Assembly (NCBI GenBank): GCA_947447975.1
Contig: CANFLU010000026.1
Coordinates: 1-41,470, forward strand
Reading direction: 5' to 3'
Length of the DNA: 41,470 bases
Source: Comamonadaceae bacterium
Lineage (GTDB): Bacteria; Pseudomonadota; Gammaproteobacteria; Burkholderiales; Burkholderiaceae_C
A program made the translations under genes and the position numbers. Shown here one piece after another: positions 1 through 8,507 of this stretch. Positions within the stretch are counted from its first letter, which is position 1, and every line of letters starts with the position of its first letter. The notes beneath the pieces are model-generated. The model was not told the DNA's origin, did no database searches, and worked only from the letters and a program-made list of their open reading frames with translations.

Positions 1-26
1 CCTTTACATCTCAAGGACCGGAAAAA

Positions 27-821
27 ATGAAATTTGTAGTGCGGGAAGTTCGATACGCTTGCGCCAGCGCGGGCTTGGTGGTGGCCGCTTTGTTGGGCTC
101 GGTGCAGGCGATAGCGCAAACGGACGCGCCTGCTGCTACGGCAGTAGCTGCGGTGGCCGCTGTAGCGACCTCCAACCCCTACGGCCTAGAAGCGCTGTGG
201 GCGAGCTCGGACCTGGTGACCAAAGTGGTCTTGCTGCTGCTGGTGATCATGAGCATGGGCAGCTGGTACATCATGATTGTCAAAGTGCTTGAGCAAAGCA
301 AGATGGGCCGCCAAGGCAAAGACGCCCAAGCCTTTTGGAGCGCCAAGACAGTGGCCGAAGGCACCAAGGCGCTTTCCGAGGACAGCCCCTACCGCTTCTT
401 GGCCGATGCCGCTGGCACGGCAGTGAGCAAACACCACGGCCTGATGGGCCATATTCCACTCAACGACTGGATCGCCATGGCCATCCAACGCGCCGTGGAC
501 CGGGTCCAAGGCAACACCCAAAACGGCCTGGCCTTTTTGGCCACCGTGGGCTCTACCTCCCCCTTTGTCGGCTTGTTTGGCACGGTTTGGGGTATTTACC
601 ACGCCCTTACCGCCATCGGCATTTCCGGCCAAGCCTCGATCGACAAAGTGGCCGGCCCCGTGGGCGAGGCGCTGATCATGACGGCTATTGGCCTGGCCGT
701 GGCCGTGCCTGCGGTGCTGGCCTATAACTGGCTGGTGCGCCGCAACAAAGCGGTGATGGACGAAGTGCGCACCTTTGGCAACGACCTGCACGCCGTGGTG
801 CTGGGCACCATCAAGAACTAA
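27..821 (+). CDS. exbB: ExbB/TolQ-family proton channel subunit
   Basis: This is the inner-membrane proton channel subunit that, with ExbD, uses the proton motive force to energise TonB. The 264-residue protein has a hydrophobic, Ala-rich N-terminus resembling a cleavable signal (residues about 10-31, ending AIAQT). A membrane segment follows at about 64-86, then a cytoplasmic region. The conserved MotA/TolQ/ExbB core comes after it, with two late membrane segments; the GSTSPFVGLFGTVWGIYHA region is the family signature. The long N-terminal extension is typical of ExbB rather than TolQ. The ATG at 27 follows an AAGGA-type ribosome binding site. It heads exbB-exbD-exbD-tonB. Its promoter is not within the 26 upstream bases, so the operon may begin before the window. 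Family assignment is confident. Confidence 0.95.
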   Translation: MKFVVREVRYACASAGLVVAALLGSVQAIAQTDAPAATAVAAVAAVATSNPYGLEALWASSDLVTKVVLLLLVIMSMGSWYIMIVKVLEQSKMGRQGKDAQAFWSAKTVAEGTKALSEDSPYRFLADAAGTAVSKHHGLMGHIPLNDWIAMAIQRAVDRVQGNTQNGLAFLATVGSTSPFVGLFGTVWGIYHALTAIGISGQASIDKVAGPVGEALIMTAIGLAVAVPAVLAYNWLVRRNKAVMDEVRTFGNDLHAVVLGTIKN

Positions 822-851
822 AGCCCGCTTTTTTTAGGCAGGCGCAGCACT

Positions 852-1280
852 ATGGCTATGAACGTGGGCCCCAGCCCAGACGGCGACGACGCGGTCATCT
901 CCACCATCAACACCACGCCGCTGGTCGATGTGATGCTGGTCTTGCTGATCATCTTTTTGATCACCATTCCGGTGGTGACCACTGCCATCCCGGTGGCCCT
1001 GCCCAAAGAGCGCATTGAGGTGCGCGAGACCAAGCCAGAGAACGTGATCATCTCGGTGGATGCGCAAAGCAATATCTTTTGGTACGAGGCGCGCGTGAAC
1101 AACGTAGAGGCGCTGACCGACAAGCTCAAGAAAGTGGCCACCAAAAAGCCCCAGCCCGAGGTGCAAATCCGCGGTGACATGTCTGCACGCTACGAAGGCG
1201 TGGGCAAGGTGCTGCTGGCCTGCCAGCGCGCAGGCATCGTCAAGGTGGCCTTTATCACCGAACCGCCTCCCCTGAACTAA
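852..1280 (+). CDS. exbD: ExbD-family biopolymer transport protein (first copy)
   Basis: ExbD is the single-pass inner-membrane partner of ExbB. Its membrane Asp is in the proton path that drives TonB. The 142 residues show the ExbD layout: a short cytoplasmic N-terminus, then INTTPLVDVMLVLLIIF with the conserved Asp in the membrane segment (about residues 18-40), and a periplasmic domain to the end. It lies 30 bases after exbB and 23 bases before a second exbD. AGG-rich sequence precedes the ATG at 852. The two ExbD copies share the N-terminal pattern but differ in the periplasmic domain, so they are diverged paralogues rather than a recent duplication. Confidence 0.94.
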   Translation: MAMNVGPSPDGDDAVISTINTTPLVDVMLVLLIIFLITIPVVTTAIPVALPKERIEVRETKPENVIISVDAQSNIFWYEARVNNVEALTDKLKKVATKKPQPEVQIRGDMSARYEGVGKVLLACQRAGIVKVAFITEPPPLN

Positions 1281-1303
1281 AGCGCAGCAGGACACCCCCC
1301 GCC

Positions 1304-1729
1304 ATGGCCATGAACATTGGAAACAGCAGCGCAAGCGACGAGCCCGAGGTGATGATGGAGATCAACACCACGCCGCTCATTGACGTGATGCTGGTCTTAT
1401 TGGTGATGCTGATCATCACCATCCCCATCCAGCTGCATGCGGTGAACCTGGAGATGCCGGTGGGCGCGCCTCCGAATCAGCAAAAAATGGAAAAGATCCA
1501 GATCGATATCGACGCGGCCAGCGTGGTTTATTGGAACGGCGTGGCCGTCTCGGGCGCTGAGCTAGACCAAAAGATGCAGTCCATCGGCCAATGGGCCGCG
1601 CAGCCGGAGGTGCATATCCGCCCTAACAAGGATGCGCGCTATGCGGTGTTTGCCAATGTGCTCTCGGGCAGCAAGCGCCACGGGCTGACCAAGATTGCCG
1701 TGATCGGCGCGGAGCAGTTTGTCCAATGA
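1304..1729 (+). CDS. exbD: ExbD-family biopolymer transport protein (second copy)
   Basis: This second ExbD-like subunit has 141 residues. It shows the same plan as its upstream neighbour: a cytoplasmic N-terminus, EINTTPLIDVMLVLLVML with the membrane Asp, then a periplasmic domain. Tandem exbD genes in a Ton operon are known from Xanthomonas and several betaproteobacteria, where the second copy can be dispensable for iron uptake but needed for other functions. Whether that holds here is not visible. A nearby in-frame ATG at 1310 is an alternative start. The stop overlaps the tonB start in an ATGA at 1726-1729, indicating translational coupling. Confidence 0.93.
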   Translation: MAMNIGNSSASDEPEVMMEINTTPLIDVMLVLLVMLIITIPIQLHAVNLEMPVGAPPNQQKMEKIQIDIDAASVVYWNGVAVSGAELDQKMQSIGQWAAQPEVHIRPNKDARYAVFANVLSGSKRHGLTKIAVIGAEQFVQ

Positions 1730-2442
1730 GCGCACTCGGTGATATGGCAAGCTCAGGGCCTGGTGCCAACAGCAACTCGCCTTATGGTTTTGGCCAGCAA
1801 GACAATAGCCGCCGGCTCAAGGGCATTGCCTTTGTGCTGGCCGTGCATTTGGTGGTGGGCTATGTACTGATCTCGGGCCTGGCACGCCAGGGCCTGACGC
1901 TTTTGAAGAAGCCTTTGGAAGCGGTGATCATCCAAGAGGTGATCATCCCCCCGCCCCCGCCTCCCCCACCGCCCAAGAAAATAGAGCCTCCGCCCGAGAT
2001 GCCCAAGGTGCAGGCGCCGCCGCCGCCCTTTGTGCCGCCACCGGACATTCCGCCACCGGCGACCAGCACTGCACCGGCGATTCAGTCGGTGGCTACGCCC
2101 CCGCCCACACCGCATGTGATTGCGCCGCCACCTCCTCCTGCGCCTCCCGCACCAGCGGCCCCGCCAGCCCCACCGCCTGCGCCACCGGCACCCAAGACCA
2201 TTGGGGTCTTATGCCCAACGCAGGTTGCGCCCGAGATGCCTAGGCGCGCGCTGCAAGACGGCACCCAAGGCGTGGTCAAAGCGCAGATCGTGCTCAAAGG
2301 CGGCGTGGTGCAAGATGTCACCATACTGGGGGGCCCGCGCGTGTTTCATGCAGCAGTGAAAGCGGCCATCATGCAGTACAAGTGCGTGGCCGATGGCGCA
2401 GAAGTGACTGTGACGCAGGAATTCAATTTCAAGCTTGATTAG
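1726..2442 (+). CDS. tonB: TonB energy transducer
   Basis: TonB spans the periplasm and passes ExbB/ExbD energy to outer-membrane TonB-dependent receptors. The 238-residue protein has one N-terminal membrane segment (about residues 32-50). A long Pro-rich periplasmic linker with poly-Pro runs (about 72-155) follows, then a C-terminal TonB domain beginning near the CPTQVAPEMPRRALQ stretch. A C-terminal domain with the pattern G-V-V-x-A-Q-I-V-L-K-G-G is normal for the family. The domain carries two Cys residues, which could form a disulfide in the periplasm. The start overlaps the exbD stop by four bases. The TonB-dependent receptor at 35967-38174 is a possible client inside the window. Confidence 0.93.
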   Translation: MSALGDMASSGPGANSNSPYGFGQQDNSRRLKGIAFVLAVHLVVGYVLISGLARQGLTLLKKPLEAVIIQEVIIPPPPPPPPPKKIEPPPEMPKVQAPPPPFVPPPDIPPPATSTAPAIQSVATPPPTPHVIAPPPPPAPPAPAAPPAPPPAPPAPKTIGVLCPTQVAPEMPRRALQDGTQGVVKAQIVLKGGVVQDVTILGGPRVFHAAVKAAIMQYKCVADGAEVTVTQEFNFKLD

Positions 2443-2663
2443 GCCGATCAGCGCCTTGGAAGCGGGGGAAATCCCCATCGGCAGCGCCCCGCGTCACTGC
2501 CGACGACCGCTATGAAAACATCGTTTCTGTGCGCTGCACTTGGACGGGCACGTGTTACAAGCTCAAGCAGTAAGCGATGCTTGCGTCCGGAAAGTGAATG
2601 GCCATAACGTACCCCAGGCAAGGTGATAATCGCGCACTGACCTGCCTTTAAGGGACGCATTTT
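2443..2663. other. intergenic region between tonB and pabB
   Basis: There are 221 bases without a supported gene. A 7-bp inverted repeat (TCGGCAG at 2478-2484 and CTGCCGA at 2497-2503) with a 12-base loop lies shortly after tonB. It has no T-run, so it is at best a weak terminator or a Rho-independent remnant. A short frame from the ATG at 2512 encodes about 31 residues with nothing recognisable, and I do not call it. The pabB promoter should lie here, but no convincing -35/-10 pair was found. Confidence 0.4.
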
Positions 2664-4424
2664 TTGTATACGCTCATTGACTTTGCCGATCCCTACGGCG
2701 GCGAGGGATTGCATGCGCAATTCCAACAAGCGTTGCACCTACTGCGCGCCGATCAATTATCCGAAGTAGTGGCGGTATTGCAGGCGGTTTCAGACTACGC
2801 GGCGCAAGGCTTGTGGTGCGTCGGTTATGTGCGTTATGAGGCGGCACCGGCATTTGACAGCGCCTGCCAAGTTCACCCGCCTAGCGATGGTTTGCCACTG
2901 GCATGGTTTGGGGTGTACGCGCAGGCCCTTGCGCCGGACCCGCCAGCGACACAAGCCTCACCCCAATTGGCATGGCAAGCCGGCCAGAGCCGCGAAGCGT
3001 TCGATGCCGGCATCCAGGCGATCCACCAGGCGATTCGCGCTGGCGATGTCTACCAGGTCAACTACACCAGCCCCGTACATACGGAACTGCCTCCCGCCAC
3101 CGAGGAAGCAAGCATGCGCGCCTGGTTTGATGCTTTGCGTCGCGCTCAGCCGGGCGCGTATGCAGCCCATATCGACACCGACCAGGAGGTCGTGCTCTCG
3201 GTGTCCCCTGAATTATTTTTCGACTGGAACGGCGATCAACTTTTGATGCGGCCCATGAAGGGCACCGCGCTGCGGGGCAAGGATGCAAACGAAGATGCAG
3301 CGCGTGCCGATGCACTGCGCACCTCGCCGAAAGAACAAGCTGAAAACGTCATGATCGTGGACTTGGTTCGCAATGATGTATCGCGCATCGCCCTGCCCCA
3401 CAGTGTCAAAGTACCCCGCTTGTTTCACTTGCAGGCTTTACCGACGGTATGGCAAATGACCTCTGATGTGCAGGCGCAGACACGGCCGGGCACCCGCTTG
3501 GTTGACGTATTTAAAGCCTTGTTTCCCTGCGGCTCCATCACCGGCGCACCCAAGCTGCAAGCCATGCACTTGATACGCGCGTTAGAGCCGCAGGCACGGG
3601 GTCTGTATTGCGGCGCGATCGGCGTGGTGCGCCCGGGTGGCCACGCTACCTTTAACGTGGCCATACGCACCATCACCGCGCACAAAGGAACAGCGCAATG
3701 CGGTATCGGCAGCGGCATCACCGCTGATGCCAGCACGCGCGGCGAATGGGACGAGTGGCGCGCCAAGCGCGGATTTTTAGAGCGCACCAGCCAGGCATTT
3801 GAATTGCTCGAGACCTTGGCATTGCAAAACGGCCAATACCGTCACTTGGAACTGCATCTGCAGCGTATGCGTCTGGCGGCGCAGCATTTCGGTTTTGACT
3901 GGGATGCATCGGCGATGGAGGCCCATTTAGACCAGCTGGCAATGCGCTTTCACGAAGGTTTGTATCGGGTACGTTTGCGTTGCAATGCACAGGGCAGCGT
4001 CAGCGCGCAAGCGTTTGCCTTGCAAGCGCTCACGCAATCCGTCCGCTTGCGCCTTGCCCAGACTGCGATGGAGGAAGCCCAGAGCGAATTTGTGCGCTTC
4101 AAAACGACACGCCGTGCGCACTACGAAGCTTTTACGCCCAGGGATCCGGCCGATTTCGACACCTTGCTCTGGAACGCTGATGGCGAGTTGACCGAATGCA
4201 CGCGGGGCAATATTGCCTTGCTCATCGATGGGCAGTGGCTCACACCCCATGTCGATTGCGGCTTATTGGCAGGCGTAGGCCGCGCCGTGGCGCTCAATGA
4301 AGCTTGGCTTAGCGAAGCCAGGTTAAGTGTTCAACACGATTTGCCGCGTGCGCAAGCGATGCGTTTTATCAATAGTATGCGCGGCAGTTGGCCCGCGTAT
4401 TTGGCAACCGATACATTGGAATGA
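2664..4424 (+). CDS. pabB: aminodeoxychorismate synthase component I fused to 4-amino-4-deoxychorismate lyase (PabB-PabC)
   Basis: This bifunctional enzyme for p-aminobenzoate, the folate precursor, has two halves. The N-terminal half (about 1-375) converts chorismate to 4-amino-4-deoxychorismate with ammonia from PabA. The C-terminal half (about 376-586) is a PLP-dependent lyase releasing pyruvate. The first half shows a chorismate-binding core: PMKGT at 197-201, whose Lys199 distinguishes aminodeoxychorismate synthase from anthranilate synthase; ENVMIVDLVRND at 227-238; and CGSITGAPK at 289-297. The second half shows RFKTT with the probable PLP Lys480 and ECTRGNIALL. The start is TTG at 2664, with AAGGGA at 2649-2654 nine bases before; no ATG is suitably placed. 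No pabA is present nearby. It is convergent with the Anbu gene, 25 bases away. Confidence 0.93.
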   Translation: MYTLIDFADPYGGEGLHAQFQQALHLLRADQLSEVVAVLQAVSDYAAQGLWCVGYVRYEAAPAFDSACQVHPPSDGLPLAWFGVYAQALAPDPPATQASPQLAWQAGQSREAFDAGIQAIHQAIRAGDVYQVNYTSPVHTELPPATEEASMRAWFDALRRAQPGAYAAHIDTDQEVVLSVSPELFFDWNGDQLLMRPMKGTALRGKDANEDAARADALRTSPKEQAENVMIVDLVRNDVSRIALPHSVKVPRLFHLQALPTVWQMTSDVQAQTRPGTRLVDVFKALFPCGSITGAPKLQAMHLIRALEPQARGLYCGAIGVVRPGGHATFNVAIRTITAHKGTAQCGIGSGITADASTRGEWDEWRAKRGFLERTSQAFELLETLALQNGQYRHLELHLQRMRLAAQHFGFDWDASAMEAHLDQLAMRFHEGLYRVRLRCNAQGSVSAQAFALQALTQSVRLRLAQTAMEEAQSEFVRFKTTRRAHYEAFTPRDPADFDTLLWNADGELTECTRGNIALLIDGQWLTPHVDCGLLAGVGRAVALNEAWLSEARLSVQHDLPRAQAMRFINSMRGSWPAYLATDTLE

Positions 4425-4449
4425 GCCGATGCGGCCTAGGACCGCTGGC

Positions 4450-5181
4450 TTATTTGAGCCACTGCGGATCGGGCAATTGTCCAAACACCTGACGTAAGCC
4501 CTGGCTCCAACTGGAGCGTAACTCGCGGAAGTAACTGTCCTCGGCGTCGATACGGTGCCGCTTGGTCACACGCAAGTCATTGGTTTTGACCATAGCGACA
4601 TCAATCGGAAGACCTACCGACAAATTGCTTTTGATGGTGGAGTCGAAGGAGACCAAGGCGCACTTGATGGCCTGCGACATGCTAATGGCCGGTTGTATTA
4701 CGCGGTCCAGAATGGGTTTGCCGTACTTGCTTTCACCAATTTGAAAAAACGGCGTGTCCGCCGTGGATTCGATGAAATTGCCTTGCGGGTAGACCATGAA
4801 TAAGCGCGGCGCTTCGCCCTGGACCTGACCACCGACCAGAAAGGTCGCGCTGAAATCCACGTCGCTTTGCTCTGGCGCTTCGTTCTGGGTGGTAAGAATG
4901 GTTTTGCGCAACTCGCGGCCGACCAATTCTGCGACGGTGAACATGGAAGCGTGCGCGGTCAACGGCTTTTCAGCATCGATGGCGTGTTGCTTGATCCGGC
5001 TGACCACTTGCTGCGTTGTCGCGAGGTTGCCGCTGTTTAGCATGACGATAACCCCTTGTCCGGGTGTCTCGATGACCGTCATCTTGCAAAACGTGGAGAC
5101 ATGGTCCACACCGGCGTTGGTGCGTGAGTCCGAGGCGAAAACCAGTCCTTCGTCGAGGACCATGCCAACACAGTACGTCAT
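4450..5181 (-). CDS. Anbu-type proteasome-like peptidase
   Basis: This is a bacterial relative of 20S proteasome beta subunits (the Anbu family, also described as a predicted proteasome-type protease), an Ntn hydrolase fold that assembles into open spiral or ring structures. The 243-residue protein begins M-T-Y-C-V-G. If Met is removed, Thr1 is the candidate nucleophile, and Asp17 (ASDSRT) and Lys32 (FCKM) match the proteasome catalytic set. Its natural substrate is not known. It is the last of four genes and starts eight bases after the transglutaminase stop, with AGGGCGAG ahead of the ATG. These same four families are repeatedly found together in proteobacteria, which strengthens all four calls. 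A TGGCT/AGCCA hairpin overlaps its stop codon. Confidence 0.93.
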   Translation of the reverse strand: MTYCVGMVLDEGLVFASDSRTNAGVDHVSTFCKMTVIETPGQGVIVMLNSGNLATTQQVVSRIKQHAIDAEKPLTAHASMFTVAELVGRELRKTILTTQNEAPEQSDVDFSATFLVGGQVQGEAPRLFMVYPQGNFIESTADTPFFQIGESKYGKPILDRVIQPAISMSQAIKCALVSFDSTIKSNLSVGLPIDVAMVKTNDLRVTKRHRIDAEDSYFRELRSSWSQGLRQVFGQLPDPQWLK

Positions 5182-5189
5182 TTCTCGCC

Positions 5190-5993
5190 CTATTGCTGAT
5201 CGTAAAGGCCCGATTCTACTTTTGCATAACTATGCATGGTCTCTTTGCCACCGCCTATGCGCATGCCTCGTACCGGGCTGGCGTCTTCATAGTCCAATCC
5301 ATGGGCCAGGCGTATATGGCCACGGTCGGCATCGCTCGAGTTGCTCACGTCGTAGCCTATCCAGCGTCCGCCCACCCAGGCTTCGGCCCAGGCGTGACTG
5401 GCCACTTGCTCGTTGTGCGCCGAGTGCAAATAGCCACTGACGTAACGCGCCGATACGCCTAGAAAGCGCGCACAAGCCAGAAATACGTGCGTGTGGTCTT
5501 GGCACACGCCCTTGCCCTTCGCGAAAGCCTGTGACGCCGAGTCGCCGACATGGGTAATACCGGATTCGTAGGGCATGCGCTCGAGCAAGGCCAGCATCAC
5601 ATCATGCAAAGCCATATAGGGGCGCGATCGGACGGTGGCGCGAAAGGGCTCAATAAAACTTCGCATTGCACCGTCGATGCGCGTCAATGCCGTTTGGCGT
5701 AAGTACACGGTATGGGGCACCGGCCCCTCGGGTTCGCCCTGATCCGAGTCAATTAACTCCACGCTACCGCGCGCGCGCAGCACAATGTCCTGGCTGGCGT
5801 TTTCCAGCACCAAACAATGGCACAGGTTGCCAAACGCATCGGTCCAAGCGGTGGCTTTGCCGGGCAAGTCCAGCTGCCAGTGCAATACGTGTTGGCGTTG
5901 GGTTTTTGCCGGCGTCATGCGCAGCATTTGGATGCTGCGACGTACTGCCTGTTCGTAGCCGTAACTGGTTTCATGAAAAACGCGTAGCTTCAT
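5190..5993 (-). CDS. transglutaminase-like cysteine protein (Anbu operon)
   Basis: This 267-residue predicted cytoplasmic protein has a bacterial transglutaminase-like N-terminal domain (about 1-110) followed by a transglutaminase core. The papain-like triad is visible: Cys164 in GVCQDHTH, His200 in ASHAWAEAW and Asp215 in YDVSNS. Members may be proteases, amidases or transferases, so the chemistry cannot be fixed from sequence. No signal peptide is seen. Its start overlaps the alpha-E gene stop in an ATGA at 5990-5993, and the Anbu gene follows eight bases later. The context suggests it works with the ATP-grasp and alpha-E proteins on a peptide-like modification or its removal. That is inference. 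Confidence 0.92.
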   Translation of the reverse strand: MKLRVFHETSYGYEQAVRRSIQMLRMTPAKTQRQHVLHWQLDLPGKATAWTDAFGNLCHCLVLENASQDIVLRARGSVELIDSDQGEPEGPVPHTVYLRQTALTRIDGAMRSFIEPFRATVRSRPYMALHDVMLALLERMPYESGITHVGDSASQAFAKGKGVCQDHTHVFLACARFLGVSARYVSGYLHSAHNEQVASHAWAEAWVGGRWIGYDVSNSSDADRGHIRLAHGLDYEDASPVRGMRIGGGKETMHSYAKVESGLYDQQ

Positions 5994-6940
5994 GCGATGG
6001 ACTCCAGGTAATCCATTTGCACCGCCGTGGCCAAGGCGATGTTTTCTTTTACAAAGTTTTCCAAATAATTTTCTAAACCGCTTTCATATACCTCACTTAG
6101 GCTGCCGTAACGCAGGTGGGTCAATAGGTTGGCACAACGCTTACGGGCTTCGCGGCCGGTTTGCTGCGGCAGTTGCTTCAGGATATAGGCCGTCTCATCC
6201 AGGCAAAAATGGAGGGAACGTGGAACGCGCTGGTTAAAGATCAGCAATTCCGATACGCGGTCTGCGTCTATGGCGTCGCGGTAGGTGTCGCGGTAGGCCT
6301 CTAACGCGCTTACCGAGCGCAGTACAGCGCCCAGGCGGTAATAGTCATCTACCAAATCGTTGCTTTCGGCATGTTGCACTTGCGTTTTCACACTCAGGAT
6401 ACGCGCGGTGTTATCTGCACGCTCTAAGTAAGTTCCCAGGCGAATGAAGTGGTAGGGTTGATCGCGTTGGATCGTGGCAAAGGTCACACCCCTGAACAAA
6501 TGCGATCGCTGTTTGATCCATTCAAATAGCGAAGAGTCCACCGGATGGTCTGGACCTTTGATTTTCTTTTTGCGCGCCAGCAGCTCTAGCCAGGTGTCAT
6601 TGATGCATTCCCACATTTCCACTGTCATGGCGCCGCGTACCGAGCGCGCATTTTCGCGGCAGGACTGTATGCAATTGAAAATCGACGATGGGTGATCTAA
6701 GTCCCAGGCTAAAAACTGTGCCACCTGGTCGGAACGCATGGGTCGGCCGCTTGCTTCAAAGGCGACCAATGTGTCGGTGATGACCAGCGGTTCGCTCACC
6801 GTGTCGGGCGCGGCGCGACTGCTGTCAGAGCTCGAAAGCAGGGCAAAGGATTGCCCGACTTCCAATATACGGGCCATGTTTTCAGCGCGCTCCAGATAGC
6901 GCGACAGCCAATAGAGTTGAGCAGCAACACGCGAGAGCAT
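5990..6940 (-). CDS. alpha-E domain protein (Anbu operon)
   Basis: This 316-residue, mostly helical protein belongs to the alpha-E family, known mainly as the constant partner of circularly permuted ATP-grasp and transglutaminase genes. Its biochemical role is undefined. The start was set at 6940, where the protein opens MLSRVAAQLYWLSRYLERAE, the usual N-terminus of this family. A longer reading frame reaches 7138, but that part only shadows the ATP-grasp gene. The ATG lies in a TGATG overlap with the upstream stop, and the stop overlaps the transglutaminase start, so all three are translationally coupled. No membrane segment or signal peptide is seen. Confidence 0.92.
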   Translation of the reverse strand: MLSRVAAQLYWLSRYLERAENMARILEVGQSFALLSSSDSSRAAPDTVSEPLVITDTLVAFEASGRPMRSDQVAQFLAWDLDHPSSIFNCIQSCRENARSVRGAMTVEMWECINDTWLELLARKKKIKGPDHPVDSSLFEWIKQRSHLFRGVTFATIQRDQPYHFIRLGTYLERADNTARILSVKTQVQHAESNDLVDDYYRLGAVLRSVSALEAYRDTYRDAIDADRVSELLIFNQRVPRSLHFCLDETAYILKQLPQQTGREARKRCANLLTHLRYGSLSEVYESGLENYLENFVKENIALATAVQMDYLESIA

Positions 6941-8361
6941 CAGAGCGCCTCCTCGTCTTCCAACACCCAGGTATCTTTGGTGCCACCGCCCTGCGATGAA
7001 TTGACCACCAGCGATCCTTCGCGCAAAGCCACCCGTGTGAGACCGCCAGGCACAATGCGAGTCTCCTTGCCCATGAGCACAAAGGGGCGCAAGTCGATAT
7101 GGCGCGGGGCGATGCCTTGGTCCACAAAGATGGGACAAGCCGATAAGCTGAGGGTAGGCTGCGCGATGTAGTTGTCCGGCTGGGCTTTCAAGCGTTTAGC
7201 AAAATTCTCTATTTCCGCTTTGCTGGCAGTAGGCCCCACCAGCATGCCGTAGCCACCGGCACCGTGTACTTCTTTCACCACGAGTTGTGCCAAATTAGCC
7301 AACACGTACGACAACTCATCGGGCTTGCGGCATTGCCAGGTTTGCACGTTGTTCAAGATAGGCGTTTCATCGAGATAAAAGCGGATCATGTCTGGGACAT
7401 AGGGGTAAATGGACTTGTCGTCCGCCACACCCGTCCCCAAGGCATTGGCAATTACCACATGGCCCTGCCGGTATACCGAGGCTAGTCCAGGTACGCCTAT
7501 CAATGAATCCGGAGCAAAACTCAAGGGGTCCATGTACAAATCGTCTACCCTGCGGTAAATGACATCGACTTGCTGCGGACCTTCCGTTGTCTGCATGTAC
7601 ACATGGCCCTGGCGCACAAAAAGGTCGGAGCCTTCGACCAGTTCGATGCCCATCTGCTTGGCCAAAAAAGCGTGCTCGAAATACGCGCTGTTAAAGCGCC
7701 CCGGCGTGTGTAAGACCACCGTGGGTTGGTCCACCCAACTGGCCGAACGCAGCGTTTGTAGGAGTAGCGCCGGATAGTGCTCTACCGGCCGTACCGCGTA
7801 GCGCCGGAATAGATCGGGGAATAAGCGCATCATCAGCAATCGGTTGCTCAGCATATAGGACACACCAGAGGGCACGCGCAAGTTGTCTTCCAGCACATAA
7901 AAATCACCGTCGCAATGGCGAACGATGTCCACACCGGCAATGTGCGCGTAGATCTGGTGGGGCAAATCCAGGCCCAACATCATTGGCATGAACTGTGCGT
8001 TAGCCAGGACTTGTTCTGCGGGTATCAAGCCGGCTTTGAGAATGCGCTGTTCGTGATAAACATCATGCAAAAACAGGTTGATGGCTTTGACCCGCTGTAC
8101 CAGGCCTTTTTCCAAATGCGCCCATTCTTTGGCGTTGATGATGCGGGGTATCAGGTCCGAGGGAATGAGTCGCTCGGTACCGCCTTCGTCACCGTTCAAC
8201 GAGAAGGTAATGCCAGTGCGCCGAAAGATGAGGTCCGCCTCGGTCTGCTTGACCTGCACAGTGTCACGGGAGATGCCTTTGAGCCAGTTGTCAAAGGCTT
8301 GGTAATGTGGGCGGGCGATGCCCTGGGCGTCGCTCATCTCATTAAATATCGGACTGCTCAT
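6940..8361 (-). CDS. circularly permuted ATP-grasp protein (Anbu operon)
   Basis: This 473-residue protein of the circularly permuted ATP-grasp family is related to glutathionylspermidine-synthase-type and peptide ligases. ATP-grasp enzymes activate a carboxylate with ATP and join it to an amine or thiol; the substrate here is unknown. Recognisable family stretches are NAKEWAHLEKGLVQRVKAIN near residue 80, the D-F-Y-V-L-E-D-N-L-R-V-P-S-G-V-S nucleotide region near 155-170, and VVKEVHGAGGYGMLVGP near 360. It is the first gene of the four-gene operon. A weak GGGGT precedes the ATG, and an alternative Met lies eight codons in. A sigma-54-like promoter and an NtrC-like site lie upstream (separate entries). 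Confidence 0.92.
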   Translation of the reverse strand: MSSPIFNEMSDAQGIARPHYQAFDNWLKGISRDTVQVKQTEADLIFRRTGITFSLNGDEGGTERLIPSDLIPRIINAKEWAHLEKGLVQRVKAINLFLHDVYHEQRILKAGLIPAEQVLANAQFMPMMLGLDLPHQIYAHIAGVDIVRHCDGDFYVLEDNLRVPSGVSYMLSNRLLMMRLFPDLFRRYAVRPVEHYPALLLQTLRSASWVDQPTVVLHTPGRFNSAYFEHAFLAKQMGIELVEGSDLFVRQGHVYMQTTEGPQQVDVIYRRVDDLYMDPLSFAPDSLIGVPGLASVYRQGHVVIANALGTGVADDKSIYPYVPDMIRFYLDETPILNNVQTWQCRKPDELSYVLANLAQLVVKEVHGAGGYGMLVGPTASKAEIENFAKRLKAQPDNYIAQPTLSLSACPIFVDQGIAPRHIDLRPFVLMGKETRIVPGGLTRVALREGSLVVNSSQGGGTKDTWVLEDEEAL

Positions 8362-8398
8362 TGGGACCCCGCTTTTTTCTACCAGTTGCCCTTAGTTA

Positions 8399-8414
8399 AG
8401 CACGCATCATGCCG
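8399..8414 (-). promoter_or_regulatory. candidate sigma-54 (-24/-12) promoter of the Anbu operon
   Basis: Read on the minus strand the site is CGGCATG-ATGC-GTGCT, compared with consensus TGGCACG-N4-TTGCW. The invariant GG and GC are present with exactly ten bases between them. The predicted transcription start is near 8388, leaving about 27 bases before the ATG at 8361. The other GG positions I checked in this upstream region lack GC at the right spacing. The -12 element starts with G rather than T and one -24 base differs, so this is a moderate match. The NtrC-like site about 150 bases upstream makes it more credible. Confidence 0.5.
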
Positions 8415-8507
8415 CTTACACACAAGCACCATGGGCCATGACGCTGTACCGCATGGAGCCTCACGGTGTTGGCATGGCAGTACTTGGCACCAGCCCCTAA
8501 TGCCAAT

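Noticed and set aside
186-791. Long minus-strand frame opposite exbB
   Set aside because: His/Gly-rich shadow of a clear ExbB gene, no start signal or family likeness.
6941-7138. N-terminal extension of the alpha-E protein
   Set aside because: It overlaps the ATP-grasp gene in another frame; the family's usual N-terminus begins at 6940.
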